From Asparagopsis taxiformis (lineage: Eukaryota; Rhodophyta; Florideophyceae; Bonnemaisoniales; Bonnemaisoniaceae): a stretch of 64,000 nucleotides of DNA. Position numbers and translations under genes: made by a program. Positions 51,838 to 63,377 of the stretch are shown piece after piece. The notes under the pieces were generated by a model. The model saw nothing but the letters and a program-made list of their open reading frames with translations. It was not told the origin of the DNA and did no database searches. How positions within the stretch are numbered: the stretch's first letter is position 1; each line of letters opens with the position of its first letter. The DNA lies in assembly GCA_030407315.1 (NCBI GenBank), contig JALQPE010001750.1:16638-80637 (forward strand). Direction: 5' to 3'.

Positions 51838-53541
51838 TCTCGGACTGGCTGCAGAAGAAGGGGAAGATTTACCATTTCATGTCCTGAGCACTTCCTTGGA
51901 AGCAGTGCAGGAAGAAGTACCGAAGACGGAAAACGGAGTTTCAGTTGTCCCAGCAATTTTTGACCCGTACCGTTCCGCAGTGATAGCAGCTGACCATCTA
52001 ATGTCTGGACTGGCACAAGATGTACTGAACGCTTGTATTTCAGCTGCCAGCCCACGAATTCGAGAGGTAGCTGAATTGCAAATTCTGGGCGCTCTGAAGA
52101 AGTTCAGGATGGGAAGGCAGAACCGTTTATTTGGAACCAACAATCTGCTTTCCATGAACATGAGTGACATATTCAGTGTGCTGCTGATAGCACCTATGGC
52201 ATTCGAAAACGCAGCTCGAATGATGGATGGGAAAGGGGAAGGTCATCGTGAAAAATTTGATGGGGCCGTCAAACTAGTAGTGGTGTTTCAGAAGCTGGTT
52301 TCGTGTATTAGTTTCATGCCCGTATGGTGGAAAGACGGTCCCCATGAAGTAGAGACGGCTGACGGAGAAGGTGCCAGGAATGAATACATTCTGGGAAGAA
52401 CTGTAGACTACGTGGAGACGTTAAATGAGTATTGTCGGAAAGTGAAGGGAGCAGGAGCACATTTGGACAAGCCTAATGTTCATCGTCTTGTCGAGTTTGT
52501 GTTCATACGCTTCCTGCCTACGGCTCTGTGAAGCACGTGCAGGAGCTTATATTCGAACGGATGCATCAGCCGCTGAAGAAAGGTGTGAGAATGTCCAATC
52601 ACCAAAGCGAACAGCTTTCAGCGCTGGAATTAGTTCTTGCGGATGACTGGCAGACGAGAGTGGCCATTGTTTTGCGCGAAATCGGCATGGAGCCACAACA
52701 TTGGTCCTCGTCCGAATGCTCTCAAATGGTCAACGTTCTTTCACAGGAGCTAGGGAGAGAAATAGATGTGGAAGACGAGGTAGTGAAAAACTGCTTCCAG
52801 GAACCGGTTCTCCAGCTTCTCTCCCAGCGTCGAGGAAAGATATTGTCGGCGGATGGTGAAATTGTGACATGGAGAGGGCATCGAGGTATATCTATTGACG
52901 AGGTCAAGGAGTACATGAATGGAAAATGTGATATGGCAGAGGGTGCTGTAGGTGTTTTCAAACGGTTCTTTACCGAAAGGTACGGAAGCGGAACAAGCGG
53001 GTGTGGAAAGTATGCCGAATGGGTGAGAAGAGTTTCTAGAAGCACTACGACAGAGTGGGGAAGGAAAACAGTGCAGAGGTCTGGCTCTCTAGAATCAGGA
53101 GCTATCATCCATGCTGTTTGCCCTGAACAGAGGATATGCGAGGATGGTGCAACTTCACAAGCGATTCTGTACCCGGCGTCTCGTCTCACATCAGAGATAA
53201 TGCGGGGAAGAATTAATTATGAACCGCGGTTTTTTATTGTTCTAGCGTTCTTTATCCTGAGGAACGAGAGTGCGAGAGATGAGCAAGGTACAGCTTATGG
53301 AGTTTGCCTGGGTTTGCAAAAAACTGATGAAGGAGTGTTCAAGGTCGAAGAGAGGCGACGAACAGTAATTGTGGAGATGAGTGAGGGAGTCACTGAGGTG
53401 TTTGGTATGCACTATTGCAATGGGAGTGTATGCGAATATGATGAGAACATGAGGGAGGTAAGGCACGGACCCGGACTGCTGGAGGGTGGAGAGATATATG
53501 CACTATGTAGGCGAGACGGATTTCCACCGAGGGCTGCATGA
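51838..53541 (+). pseudogene. Truncated, frameshifted transposase-like gene
   Basis: Protein-like sequence starts directly after the cut LTR, in the frame that stops at 52529-52531; the next frame continues to 53541. The switch occurs near 52515 in the middle of a motif (HRLVEFVFIRFLP, then YGSVKHVQELIFERMHQPLK), so a one-base change has broken a single gene. The N-terminal part is missing. The first half contains DPYRSAVIAADHLMSGLAQD and GALKKFRMGRQNRLFG. An Asp in ADHL and a Glu in ELIFERMHQ, separated by helical sequence, would suit the last two acidic residues of a DDE transposase related to the CACTA/Tnp2 type. That is pattern-based inference; I do not firmly recognise the family. The final 200 residues have no motif I know. 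Confidence 0.55.
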
Positions 53542-53661
53542 TTTTTAGGGAAGAATAAAATGAATAACCAGATGCATCACATACGAATTGTACACTCTAG
53601 GGCGTTGGTGGATTGGTGCGAAGTAGTGGGGAGGGGATCTGAGAGGATGGAGGGAGGTATG

Positions 53662-53975
53662 CTTACAGCAAAGTCATCGTTACGATGATTTTGCTGTAAG
53701 AAAACGTTTCCATTACAGTGGCCAAGAATTTTTTACCGGGTAAAAAAATCGTGGCAGCTGTAATGATTTGCTTTCTTACAGCAAAGTCATCGTAACGATG
53801 ACTTTGCTGTAAGGAACCGTTTCCTTGCAGTGGCCGAAGAATTTTTTACCGGGTAAAAAATCAGCAAGAAATTTTACCGGGTAAAAAAATTGTGGCCGCT
53901 GTAATGATTTGCTTTCTTACAGCAAAGTCATCGTTACGATGACTTTTTTGTAAGAAAACGTTTCATTACAGCAAA
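53662..53975. repeat. Palindrome array I
   Basis: Three copies of a 39-bp palindrome (P1) at 53662-53700, 53775-53813 (exact) and 53916-53954, each two arms of CTTACAGCAAAGTCATCGT around one A/T base. Between them lie copies of a second palindrome (P2, for example 53711-53765) with arms CATTACAG-GGCCA and centre TTTTTACCSGGTAAAAA. The first P1 copy has one arm mismatch and the third two. The array lies between the transposase-like pseudogene and the ParB-like gene. Confidence 0.95.
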
Positions 53976-54784
53976 TTCATCGATTGTTAAGGTTAAGTAA
54001 CCAACTTTAGGATGTCCAGAGGACCTGCTCGTTGTAAGGAATATTGATCAACTGACGAAGAGGAAGCATTTTAAATCGACTAGGGTAGGAACGCAATGAG
54101 ATTTGGTATGCAAGAAAACTGAATCGCAGTAGTGAATAGATAGTTGAAATGAATTCATATTGATGTTCTTTGGTGTATTGTCCATTGGAGCACATTGAAA
54201 AACATTTATATGATCACCGTTTAAATAGTCTATGAATCCTTTGTAGCCGAGTACGCCAATGGGAAGAAATTCAAGCAGTGGCCTGCACGGGAACCGTTCA
54301 TTTGTGAGTAGCGAAAGTTAGTGTAGAAATGAATTTTTCAGACTTGTAGGAGAGGTGGATCGTAGTAAATGTATAAAACTCACGTAGAATCGATTGATAG
54401 GAATCAATGGTACGGAAGAAGAAGCGAGGTGGAGAGTGTGGATGAAATAGGTTGTTGGAATATGAATGATAATTGACGTGGTGAGGTAAACGGGTTCGAT
54501 TGCATTATATGCGCTAGAGGTACATACTATTAGGTGTAGATTGATGGAAAGGGCTAAACGCTTCGTGGAGGTATCAGGATCAGGTAGAGTCAGAGGTGCT
54601 GAGCGGGTGCAGCGTAAGGTTCATCAGGACTGAAGGTAGGTAGGGAATGTATTGTCCGGACAGTATATGAGAGGAAGCTGAGAGACGGGAAGCGCACTCG
54701 GAGGTACCACAATTGTGGATTTCATCGTCTACACAACATTTGAACAGAGAACTGATTGAACGAACTGAGATTGCAGGGATTACA
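53976..54784. other. Leader region of the ParB-like gene
   Basis: This 809-bp stretch between palindrome array I and the ATG at 54785 has no gene and is A/T-rich in the first half. It should contain the promoter of the ParB-like gene if that gene is expressed. Confidence 0.4.
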
Positions 54785-56296
54785 ATGGGAGACAATAGTA
54801 TCATGAATACTACAGCGGAGAAGAGCAATTCTCCTTCTGCTGAAGAGAAAAGCGTCACTATTGCTCAGTACAGCTCTTCTAAAGTGCAAGTTGATCCTCG
54901 CAAAGTGAAATTTCCGACAGTGACCTCCCGTTTGGTGCGACCGGGTCGTGTAAACGAACTGGCCAGCATTTTCATGGATAGAGGTTTCTCTACCACTGGA
55001 ACTATGATTACAGTCTGCAAAATGGAAGATAACGAAGGAGACGAGTTTTACTGCATCGATGGCTCTCATCGCATAGCTGCTCTGCAACTATGCCTGGAGA
55101 AGTACTCAGGAAAGAACAGGGATTCCTTGGAATTGGTTTGGGTACAACAGTTGATTGCGCCGAACGGGCGTCTAATTTTCGATGCGCTGGAGGTTCTGAA
55201 ACTGTCTCTCGAAGCCAATATACAAACTCACGATGTCGCTTCTGTGAGCATTGCCGACAATGTGTGTGCGGTCATAGAGTTTCTCAGGTTTTCCAACCAG
55301 ATGGATCTTCCTGTTGTCCGGCTTATTCCTATTCTGAAAGAAGTGAGCTATATTCTGCCGTCCGACAGGAACCGTTCGGAGAACTCGTATAGGCAGTACA
55401 TCAACATTGCGAAGGGGTTCAATCGCACAGACAGCGTTGCTTTCGTGTACTGGAGCTCTATCCCTAGCGTTTACAATGCTTTGGATAGGAACAGAGAAAT
55501 CGAGGATGCAAGAACCGAGGGAAGAGATCCGGACTTTTCTCGAATTGACTCTGCCGATATGTACGGGTGCGTGCTCGATCTTGTCAATAACGCAATATTC
55601 CGCAATGGCACGGACGGACGCGGGACGCGCGATAAGGAGTGGTTCCAGTGGTTTGTGCTCGAGATGACAGCGTCGTGGACAAGGATGAGGAGGAAGAGAG
55701 GACTTGTCAGAAATATCGGAAGCGGAAGTCCGTTCACGATGCGCACTTGGCTACTGGCTCTGTTGGCCATCTATGATATGGCAGAGGTCGTCCGCAAATG
55801 GTTGAACTCTGCAACGATGGAGGAATTCGTGCGAACGGATTTGGCAGCAGAAAACGCGAAGGAGGTCGGGGATAATGATCATCGCATTGGAGAGCGCATT
55901 GTATTCGTCCTTGTCGACTTTCATGACGACGTGGTAGACAGAAGCAGTCTGAGAACCAAGAACGGGATGTTTACAAACAGTTTTTACGACAAACTGGAAT
56001 ATGCTACCGGGACAAAGGCAATGCAGGAGACGAAAGCGGAGGAGGAGAGGGAACGGAATCGCATGACCCCCGGAGAAATAGAAAAAGCACTTGTTGATGG
56101 CGCCAAAGCAGAAGACGAAGAAGCACCTACTGCCGCAGAACAGGGAAATAATTCTACAGAGAAGGAAACGGTGGAAACTTCTGGTCCTGTTCAAGCAGAA
56201 GAAGGAGTATCTGCCGAAGCCCAAGTAGAGCAGGAAGTTTCTGCTGTTGTGGAGGAAGAACAGGAATTACTCCAAATGTGGTGGCTGAAGAAGTGA
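54785..56296 (+). CDS. ParB/sulfiredoxin-fold domain protein (unit 1, first part)
   Basis: 503 aa from the ATG at 54785. Residues about 45-110 match the ParB-like fold: SRLVRPGRVNELASIFMDRG (the Rx-helix that opens ParB domains), a strand ending FYCIDGSHRIAAL with D92-G93-S94-H95-R96 in place of the ParB GERR/GxHR box. In bacteria this fold gives ParB CTPases, nucleases, sulfiredoxins and a serine kinase. Beyond it are blocks conserved with the second copy at 59830-60790: THDVASVSIADNVCAVIEF, AFVYWSSIP and FVLEMTASWTRMRRKRGL. The last 90 residues are a charged linker (EEERERNRMTPGEIE). The frame ends at 56296, but linker-like sequence goes on in the next frames towards the dioxygenase, so the two parts were probably one protein. 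Flanked by palindrome arrays. Confidence 0.68.
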   Translation: MGDNSIMNTTAEKSNSPSAEEKSVTIAQYSSSKVQVDPRKVKFPTVTSRLVRPGRVNELASIFMDRGFSTTGTMITVCKMEDNEGDEFYCIDGSHRIAALQLCLEKYSGKNRDSLELVWVQQLIAPNGRLIFDALEVLKLSLEANIQTHDVASVSIADNVCAVIEFLRFSNQMDLPVVRLIPILKEVSYILPSDRNRSENSYRQYINIAKGFNRTDSVAFVYWSSIPSVYNALDRNREIEDARTEGRDPDFSRIDSADMYGCVLDLVNNAIFRNGTDGRGTRDKEWFQWFVLEMTASWTRMRRKRGLVRNIGSGSPFTMRTWLLALLAIYDMAEVVRKWLNSATMEEFVRTDLAAENAKEVGDNDHRIGERIVFVLVDFHDDVVDRSSLRTKNGMFTNSFYDKLEYATGTKAMQETKAEEERERNRMTPGEIEKALVDGAKAEDEEAPTAAEQGNNSTEKETVETSGPVQAEEGVSAEAQVEQEVSAVVEEEQELLQMWWLKK

Positions 56297-57905
56297 TTCC
56301 TGCTGTCGCGACGAAAGCAATAGAAGAGGCACCTCTGAGCACCCCGAAAGAAGCAGAAGACCGTCCTGCCGCAGCAAAAGGGGAGGACAGGAACGTCCTG
56401 CCACGCGTCTTGCAGCAGCTGAGAAGAGGGAAGCAGAACGTCTTGCTGTTCTCCAAAAAGAACAGGAACGTCTTTCAGCTTCAAGGGCAGAGCGGGAAAG
56501 TCGTGCCAGGGATAATTCGCCGGGAAGGATTGTCAGAGAAGATCTTCCTCAGGGAAGGAAACAAAGCGGCGATACGCAAAGTCTGGATATCAACTTGGAC
56601 AATAGTGGTCGCATGGACATAGACACGCCTGGACAACAAGCTGGAGATGCGCAGAACCGCTCTGTGATATTGAAACTTCGAATCAGGACACCAGAAACTT
56701 ACAGCACTAGCCCGGCCGAAGTGGACAAGGAGAATTCGGGAAGAAGCAGGAGTTCTGGTGGAAGCGGCGATGAAAACGAGTCCAGGTTGCATAAGAAGCG
56801 AAGAAGGGAAGATACTAGCGCGAAGTTTTCTGAGCCCAATACGCCGGATGACAACATTGAGATTGGGCCTCCCCGGGAAAAGAAGAGTAGAGTCAATGCA
56901 AGAAAACGAACGACTGGAGAAGAAGCACCACTCTTCACTGACGAGCAAGAAAACTCCCTTCCAGACCGCACATTCGCAGAGGAGATACCTGAGAAGCTGC
57001 CTTTATGCGTTCCTTCCAACTCGAGAATGAAGTATTATATCACAGAAGAAGACATTGATACAATCCGGACGGAGATAATGGAAGCAGCTGCAGGCTACTC
57101 TACTTTGGTATGTCCCCTCGGTTCTTGTGAAAGCCAACAATACTTCAGCTACCAGAGAAGAATGATCGACGAGCTTGGTTACGTGGTGTTGCAAGACATT
57201 TTCTCTTCTACTACAGTGGGAGCAGCTACGCACGAGTTATTCACACAGATGGCCAGCACATTCCAAGGTACTACAAGTGGCTCGAGTGCAAGTCAGAAGA
57301 ACCCGTGGAAACCACTTCGACCGAAAGACAGCACTGGTGTATTCAAGACGGACCGGAAAAGCATCTGCGATGACCTTGAGCAAGAAAGCGCGCGGCAGTA
57401 CAGGAACAAGCTGATTCTGGAGCTAGGTAAGGCGATTTGTGCGGAGAACCTGAAGCTCGGGTTTGGAAGAGAAGAAGCGGTGGTCTTTCCAGAAACGGGT
57501 CTTCGTCTGATTTTGACCGCAGAAGGTAGTCAGGAGCAACTTATGCATACCGATGTTCCCGTCCGTGAGGGAACTGGAACTGGTCCTCTCAACTCGCCAT
57601 CATATTTCATGATGGCTGCTGGTGCGGATGGGTTCATCATTCGTATCGCCAAGTTCAGCCATGTGTGCCTAAGTCATCCAGCGAAAGACAAGTACCGCGT
57701 GCCAGTGACGAATGTGCGCATCCCACCGTATTCCCTGCTTGTATGCCGAACGGACGTGTATCACGGAGGAATGGGATTCGCGGAGGGTCGTTCTTCGGTG
57801 AGGTACCCGCATCCTATCCGGTCCCATCTATCACTGCGAACTTCCAGGGAGAAGTTGCTACAGCCTCCCTTCAATGTCAACTACTGGGAGCGTTTAGATA
57901 TCTGA
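56297..57905 (+). CDS. 2-oxoglutarate/Fe(II) dioxygenase-like protein (unit 1, second part)
   Basis: From the first in-frame ATG at 56613 the product has 430 aa; the same frame upstream (from about 56420) also reads as charged linker (EKREAERLAVLQKEQERL), which suggests fusion with the ParB-like part through one or two frame changes at about 56270-56420. Residues about 136-215 and 255-410 form the domain. H312 and D314 in LMHTDVP, H384 in DVYHGGMGF and R397 in SSVRYP fit the HxD...H...R iron and 2-oxoglutarate site, with SPSYFMMAAGADGF between. Such enzymes oxidise DNA or RNA bases, proteins or small molecules. A basic, serine-rich stretch (HKKRRRED) near residue 60 resembles a nuclear signal. 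Substrate unknown; pairing with a ParB-like domain points to DNA. Confidence 0.65.
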
Positions 57906-58155
57906 TGAAATTAGTTCTTAATAGCATTCTATGGCAGGCATCAAGGCCGCCTTCAAGTAAACGATGAAAGTTAGGCTAGTACATGACGTTTGCGTATGTA
58001 GACGGGTCAGGAGATATACAATACTCAATTTAATATGAGAAGGGGAGGAAACTATGGCGGGCACTACTAGAATAGAACAAGGTAATATCGCAGTCGTCTT
58101 TGGTTACAACATTGAGGTGAGGAAGGCTTACAGATTATGCAGTTTCGCTGGGGTG

Positions 58156-58260
58156 CTGACAGCAAAGTCATCGTAACGATGACTTTGCTGCAAGCATCCC
58201 GGGTAAACGGCTTCGGCTGTAAGCGGTTGGGAGTTTCGTCCGTCTCCCACCTGGGAAGGT
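58156..58260. repeat. Single P1 palindrome with unit-end sequence
   Basis: A P1 copy at 58156-58194 with two changed bases near its tips is followed by GTAAACGGCTTCGGCTGTAA and GGGAGTTTCGTCC. The same strings occur in reverse orientation at about 63366-63400, just outside array III, so the two sites are inverted relative to each other around unit 2. Confidence 0.85.
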
Positions 58261-58761
58261 GAGAAGGGAAGTGTGGAGCCGGGAACATCGTACAACGATG
58301 GTTTGGACGACTGTTGACGGTTCTGGGGAGCACGCTGCGTCGTGCAAGCCTGGTTTGCGCTGGCTGCACTACCTGGTATTGAACGGTTCTGTGCGCAAAG
58401 TTTACTCATGAAGGAGGTAGGGTGTTGTGTACCACACCAACCATAGTTACTAACATTTGCAGTGTACTCTAGTGATGTAATTATTATTCTAGTTTCTAAC
58501 TATACAATGATACTAAGTAAGTCAGATGTGCACAGAGCATGGTCTAAGCCTAGCACGGTAGAGAAAGATGGAAGAAAGATTGAAGGGTAGGCATGCAGAG
58601 GTATGAAGGCAGCAGTATGTGTAGACTATGGCAGTGGTAAGAAAATATTTCATGCACCAAAGGGTGGGCAGAGTGACATTAGAGACATGGTGTGTAGGGG
58701 AAGGTAGGTGGAGATGATGAAGGAGGACAACAGAAAGGAGAGCGAGGGTTGAGACCAACGG
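58261..58761. other. Spacer between units 1 and 2
   Basis: About 500 bp without coding sequence; open frames here are short and lack features. It separates the single palindrome from array II. Confidence 0.4.
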
Positions 58762-59085
58762 CTTACAGATGGAGCAGTTTACCAGGGATGCTTACAGCAA
58801 AGTCATCGTTACGATGACTTTGCTGTAAGGAAAGGTTTCATTACAGTGGCCATGATTTCTTTACCCGGTAAAAAAATTCCTGGCCGCTGTAATGAAAACG
58901 TTTTCTTACAGCAAAGTCATCGTAACGATGACTTTGCTGTCAGGAAACAAAACATTACAGTAGCCATGATTTCTTTACCCGGAAAAAAAATCCTGGCCTC
59001 TGTAATGAAACGTTTCCTTACAGCAAAGTCATCGTAACGATGGCTTTGCTGTAAGGATCCTTGGTAAATTGCCTGAGCTGTAATT
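58762..59085. repeat. Palindrome array II
   Basis: Three P1 copies at 58791-58829 (exact), 58905-58943 and 59017-59055, spaced 112-114 bp, with P2 palindromes between them (58839-58894 and about 58951-59006). The outer ends are themselves inverted: CTTACAG plus TTTACCAGGGATG on the left and CCTTGGTAAATT plus GAGCTGTAA on the right, so the whole 320-bp block can fold on itself. It lies about 200 bp before the start of unit 2. Confidence 0.95.
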
Positions 59086-59288
59086 GTCGTACAACGAAAA
59101 GTGATGTGGAAGGTTCGGATTGGTCAACCGCTGAATATCATAACCAGGGTGTATACTAATAGGAATATGTCAGTTCTCTGAGTTTCGCCTATCTTACTCA
59201 GCTTACGCAGCAAAACAGCTTGTCGTTCAGATCTTCTTCTCTCTTTCTCAATCTTTCACTCTTCGTTTGTCAATCACTCATCAAAACA

Positions 59289-62200
59289 ATGGCTCAACAA
59301 TCCCCCAACGCTTTCGACCGCCAGGTGCGCTCTGCCAGCCGCCGTGACAACGATTCTCCCACTCCTTCTCCCTCTCCTTCTCCTTCTCTGGCCCCCCTGT
59401 CCCCATGGACGTTTGCGAAGCTGCTGCAGCGCTGACCCAGCTCAGCCCAGCACCTAAGCCCGTCCCCTCCCCCCCTTCCGCTTCCGATCCCGCGGTTGTC
59501 CCGACAATCGACGCTGGCGTTCCCGCAACTCCGCTTCCGGCTCAATCTGCCGAAGCGGCGCCAGCCGTCGAGGGATCTGGTGCTCCTCTGCCTAGCTCGC
59601 CTGCTCCGGACATGATCATCGCGTCCGGCAGCGACTTGGCAGAGGATGCGGAGAAGGTCGATGATCACAACGCTCGTGACATCGTACCGAACAAGCCTCT
59701 CCGCAGCACCAGGCTGGCCTACCCTGGCACAGTGCCCATCCCGGTGGATGTGGACTATGACATAAGTCCGGAGAGCTGCCGAAACATTCCAGTCTTCATT
59801 TCCCCCTGGATGTTTCTCCTCCGGCAGTCGTGTCCAGGGTGGTCAGGCCGCATCGCGTTGATGAGTTGAAGAAAACGTTTCTCACTCAGGGATTTTCCGT
59901 GATTGCTTCACGCGTGTCCGTCTGCGAGGTGATTGATTCCAATGCCAAAGTCCGACTGCAATACGTCGATGGATCTCACCGAGTGACCGCGTTGAAGGCC
60001 ATTCTCGAGTCGGCTGGACCTGCTCCTGCGAAGGACAGTCCAGAGTGGGAGGAGTTTGTCAAGTCTGACATCTACCGTCGCTTTGGAACTATTCCAGTCG
60101 ACTTTCTCCTCCCACCGACTCGGCTTGGCCGGGATGTCTTCTGCTCCGAAGAAGTACTCCCGCTTTCACGGCTGATGAACTTCCACACCCACAATGTCAG
60201 CGAGGTAACAGTTGCTGACAATGTGTGCTCTGTGATGGAGTTCATCAATATCCACCGCCTGGGAAAGAAGAAGATCGAGCCGACCGTTCAGTACATTAAA
60301 GAACGGAAAGCGCTGAGCTGGATTCGTCCGAGACAGCTCATGCGCTACGTCTCCATCGCCCGAGGTTTCAAGACCATTGAAAGCCCTGCTTTCAAGTACT
60401 GGTCGAGCATCCCGAACAGGCCGGAGTTCGTGCAGTTCTTTCGACCGAGGATCTGGCTGGTTGTACGGTGAACTTGTTGTTCAATGGGTCGTTCAGGAGT
60501 GCTCCGGATGTGCAGAAGTGTTTCATCCTGGAGATGACGGCGCGCTACACTTGTAGCCGTCGGTCGGCCGGGCTGAAACCGTACTCGGTTGGTACCATTG
60601 GGCAGGAATGGATTGCTGGTTTGTTGGAAATCTTCGGGTACGTGAAGGAGGTGGCCGAGTACTGGAACGTGTCGGATGTGTTGAGGATGCTGGATGGGTC
60701 AATTCCCAGCGTGGGTGACCCGAGCAAGAGCTTCGACATTCGCTCGCGCGTTGTCGAAGTTCTTGCTCAGATGGTCCCCAAGAAGGGGTGCTGGGCAGAC
60801 TTCCGTCCCAAGGAAGGCCCCCCGATGGTTACAAGTCCGAGAACATTTTTCCCCGTAAGAAGTCTGTCTTCGGAAGGACGCCAGGAAAATGCTCCTGCGC
60901 GTCACTGGGTACCGCGACATGAAATGCGGAAACGCTTTCACGCGATGTACCCAGACATCCCACATGCTGCGCTCCCAGCCACATGTGGTGATGATGCCCC
61001 CATCCCTTCCTCTTCCAATTCCTTGCCCATCCCTTCATCCTCCATCCCTTTGCCCCCACCACCTCAACTGGAATCTTCCAGCAATTCCGAGGTTGCCCCT
61101 GTTCCTCTCTCTACCCCTGCCGTGTCGGCATCCTCCCCTGCGGTGACCCCGGTCAAGCCGACTGCGCGTGGTCCCCAGGATGGCAGCGAACGCTCTGGTC
61201 CAGTTTCCCACGCCGGGACTGGTACCCCCAACCGTCCTGTCCAAGCCGCGCAGGAGCAGGTCTCACCGGCTTCGCAGCCTGAGCCTGCGACTCCGGCTGC
61301 CGAGCAGCACCCTGCTGCTCCGGCCCCCGCTGTCGAAGCTTCCCGTTCTGCATCTGCTAGCAGTTCGGGAAGCTCCAGCGATGACAGTTTCGTCCCTTCA
61401 CCATCCGGTGGGGTTGGACAGAAGACGGTTGCGAGGATTTCGACGGAGGGCCCTACTCCCGAGAATGTGGTCGAGGGCAGCAGTGCGAAGGGCGGTGCAG
61501 ATCCTGACGAAGATGTCATTGAAGTCAGTGATTCTGCACCGCCCGGAGTGGAAACTTCTGGGAGGAAAGTGATTCCCAGAAGGAGTACCCGCCTGCAAGC
61601 GAGTCGTTCCGGTCGTGGTGGAACGGCGGGTGGTGCTGTGGAGGTCGTCGAGCTGGAGAGCGCCCCCGAGGATGCGGGTGAAAACTCCATCCTCGGGAAG
61701 CGTAACTTGGAAGCCGCTTCTGCGACGCCCGAGCCTTCTACCAAAAAGAGAAGGCTCGGTGAGACTTCATCAAGTCGTCGTCAAAGAAATCCAAGTCGGC
61801 TTCCCGAGGTCGCTCTCGGGAGCCGGTTCTCCAGTTCGACGACGCCCAGGAGAATCCCATTCCCGACAGTATCGTCGATGAGAATGTGGCCGCCGTTCTC
61901 CCCAGCGCAATTGCGTCTGGCAGCCGGATGAAGTACTATATGGAAAGTACGACGGTGGAGACGGTTCGGGCGGAAATGAGGGCGGCAGCATTCCAGGTAG
62001 CTGCATCGCCGGGTGCTGAGGATACGGTGGTGGACAGGTACTTTGCGGTGAAGAAGGCATTGTTGGAAAACTTGGGGGTTATTGTTTTGGAACGCTTGTT
62101 GGAATCGTCCACGGCTGGGAGTGCGACGCATGAGCTGTTCGGTCACTTCGCTAGGCAGTTCCCGCTGGTTGAGGAGGTTGAAAAACCCTCCCAGCAGTCT

Positions 62201-63036
62201 GATTCTAACGATGACGACAGGGAGCCACAGGACGAGCCGCCAGCTTTCGCAAAGCCCGGCTTCGATCCTTCGCCGTGGCAGTTCATCCACAACGTGGGTG
62301 ATGCGAAGGACCGCATCGATGGTGGTCGGGCGCCTCTCTCTGCCGCGGCGTGAGTTGTGCGACAAGTTGGAGGAGGGGAATTTGGAGATGTACAAGAACA
62401 AGTTGGTGGCAGAGCTTGCTCTTGGTGTTTGTGCGGAGTTCTTGAAGTTGGGAATGGAGGGTGATGATCCTGTCTTCTTCCCGAAGACAGGATGCGGCTG
62501 TTCTTACAGCAGATGGGGCTGCGGACCAGGATGGGCACACGGACTTCAAGGTATCAACGAGTCGTGTTGCAGGACCTACCGAGTCTCCATCATATTTCAT
62601 GATGTCGAGCGGAGCAGATGGATTCTCTATAGTAGCTGCCCCTTATAGTCATGTATGCCTGGCCAATCCGGACGCCGATATGTGGAAGGTTCCCATTCAT
62701 AGGCTGTATGTGCCACCCTATTCCGTATTGGTTGGTCGCGGTGACCTTTACCATTACGGGGTCGGCTTCAAGCGCGGAGATATTCCTGCGGGCGAAAAAG
62801 TGGTCTATGGCCTGCCCACGCGCGGCCACATTACTGAAGACGGAGAAGGACGTCCTCACGGACCACATCACACCGTCGAATATTACAAGTACGAAGGAGC
62901 AATAGATAGCATATCAGAAGTATTAAAACCTATACTACTGTTCCCTGCTATAAAGCTCTGTCTTTCTCATCTCAACATGTATCTTAGCCCACTTTTCAAT
63001 CTCATCTATACATCTGTCCTTCATCTCATAGTTTAG
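59289..63036 (+). pseudogene. Second ParB-like/2OG-dioxygenase gene, frame-disrupted
   Basis: A diverged copy of unit 1 spread over several frames: N-terminus MAQQSPNAFDRQVRSASRRD (59289), serine/proline-rich stretch (59405-59780), ParB-like core (SRVVRPHRVDELKKTFLTQG, YVDGSHRVTAL; 59810-60440), the conserved blocks THNVSEVTVADNVCSVMEF and AFKYWSSIP, then FILEMTARYTCSRRSAGL (60468 on), a 350-residue disordered linker with STKKRRLG, and the dioxygenase (SRMKYYMESTTVETV at about 61920; GHTDF, ESPSYFMMSSGADGF and DLYHYGVGF at about 62530-62765). Frame changes fall near 59400, 59800, 60460, 61890, 62350 and 62490. The iron-binding HxD and H are still present. Here ParB-like region, linker and dioxygenase follow each other without any gap, which supports one ancestral polypeptide. 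Unspliced introns are an alternative to decay for some frame changes. Confidence 0.75.
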
Positions 63037-63377
63037 TGTACTCAGCAGATTGATTGCTACTTTTTAATATTAGTCTAAACGTTATATGATTTACTAGCTA
63101 GGCCGTAGGGGGAGACTAGTTTCAACCCTTGACAACGCGCAGATTTCGACTACGAGAGCCGTCACTGTGATAAATTATTTGTAGAATTTTCGTCTATCTT
63201 CCCACCTACACTAGGCTACCTATATATATACAGGGTATAACATGAACAGAGGAACACGTGAGGTAAAAATACTCCGAGAGCTGCTCAACAGCCGTACAGA
63301 CCTTTGCTGAGCAATTTACCGACTCTCCACTTCGCTTCTCACCTTTACACGATGGAAGAAGGACGAAACTCCCTGCT
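63037..63377. other. 3' flank of unit 2
   Basis: No gene is seen in this 341-bp stretch. It ends with the inverted counterpart (63366-63400) of the unit-end sequence at 58204-58235. Confidence 0.4.

Noticed and set aside
51838..52531. Reading the first part of the transposase-like gene as a complete gene starting in the LTR.
   Set aside because: Its start would lie in Gypsy C LTR sequence and its stop falls in the middle of a motif that continues in the next frame.
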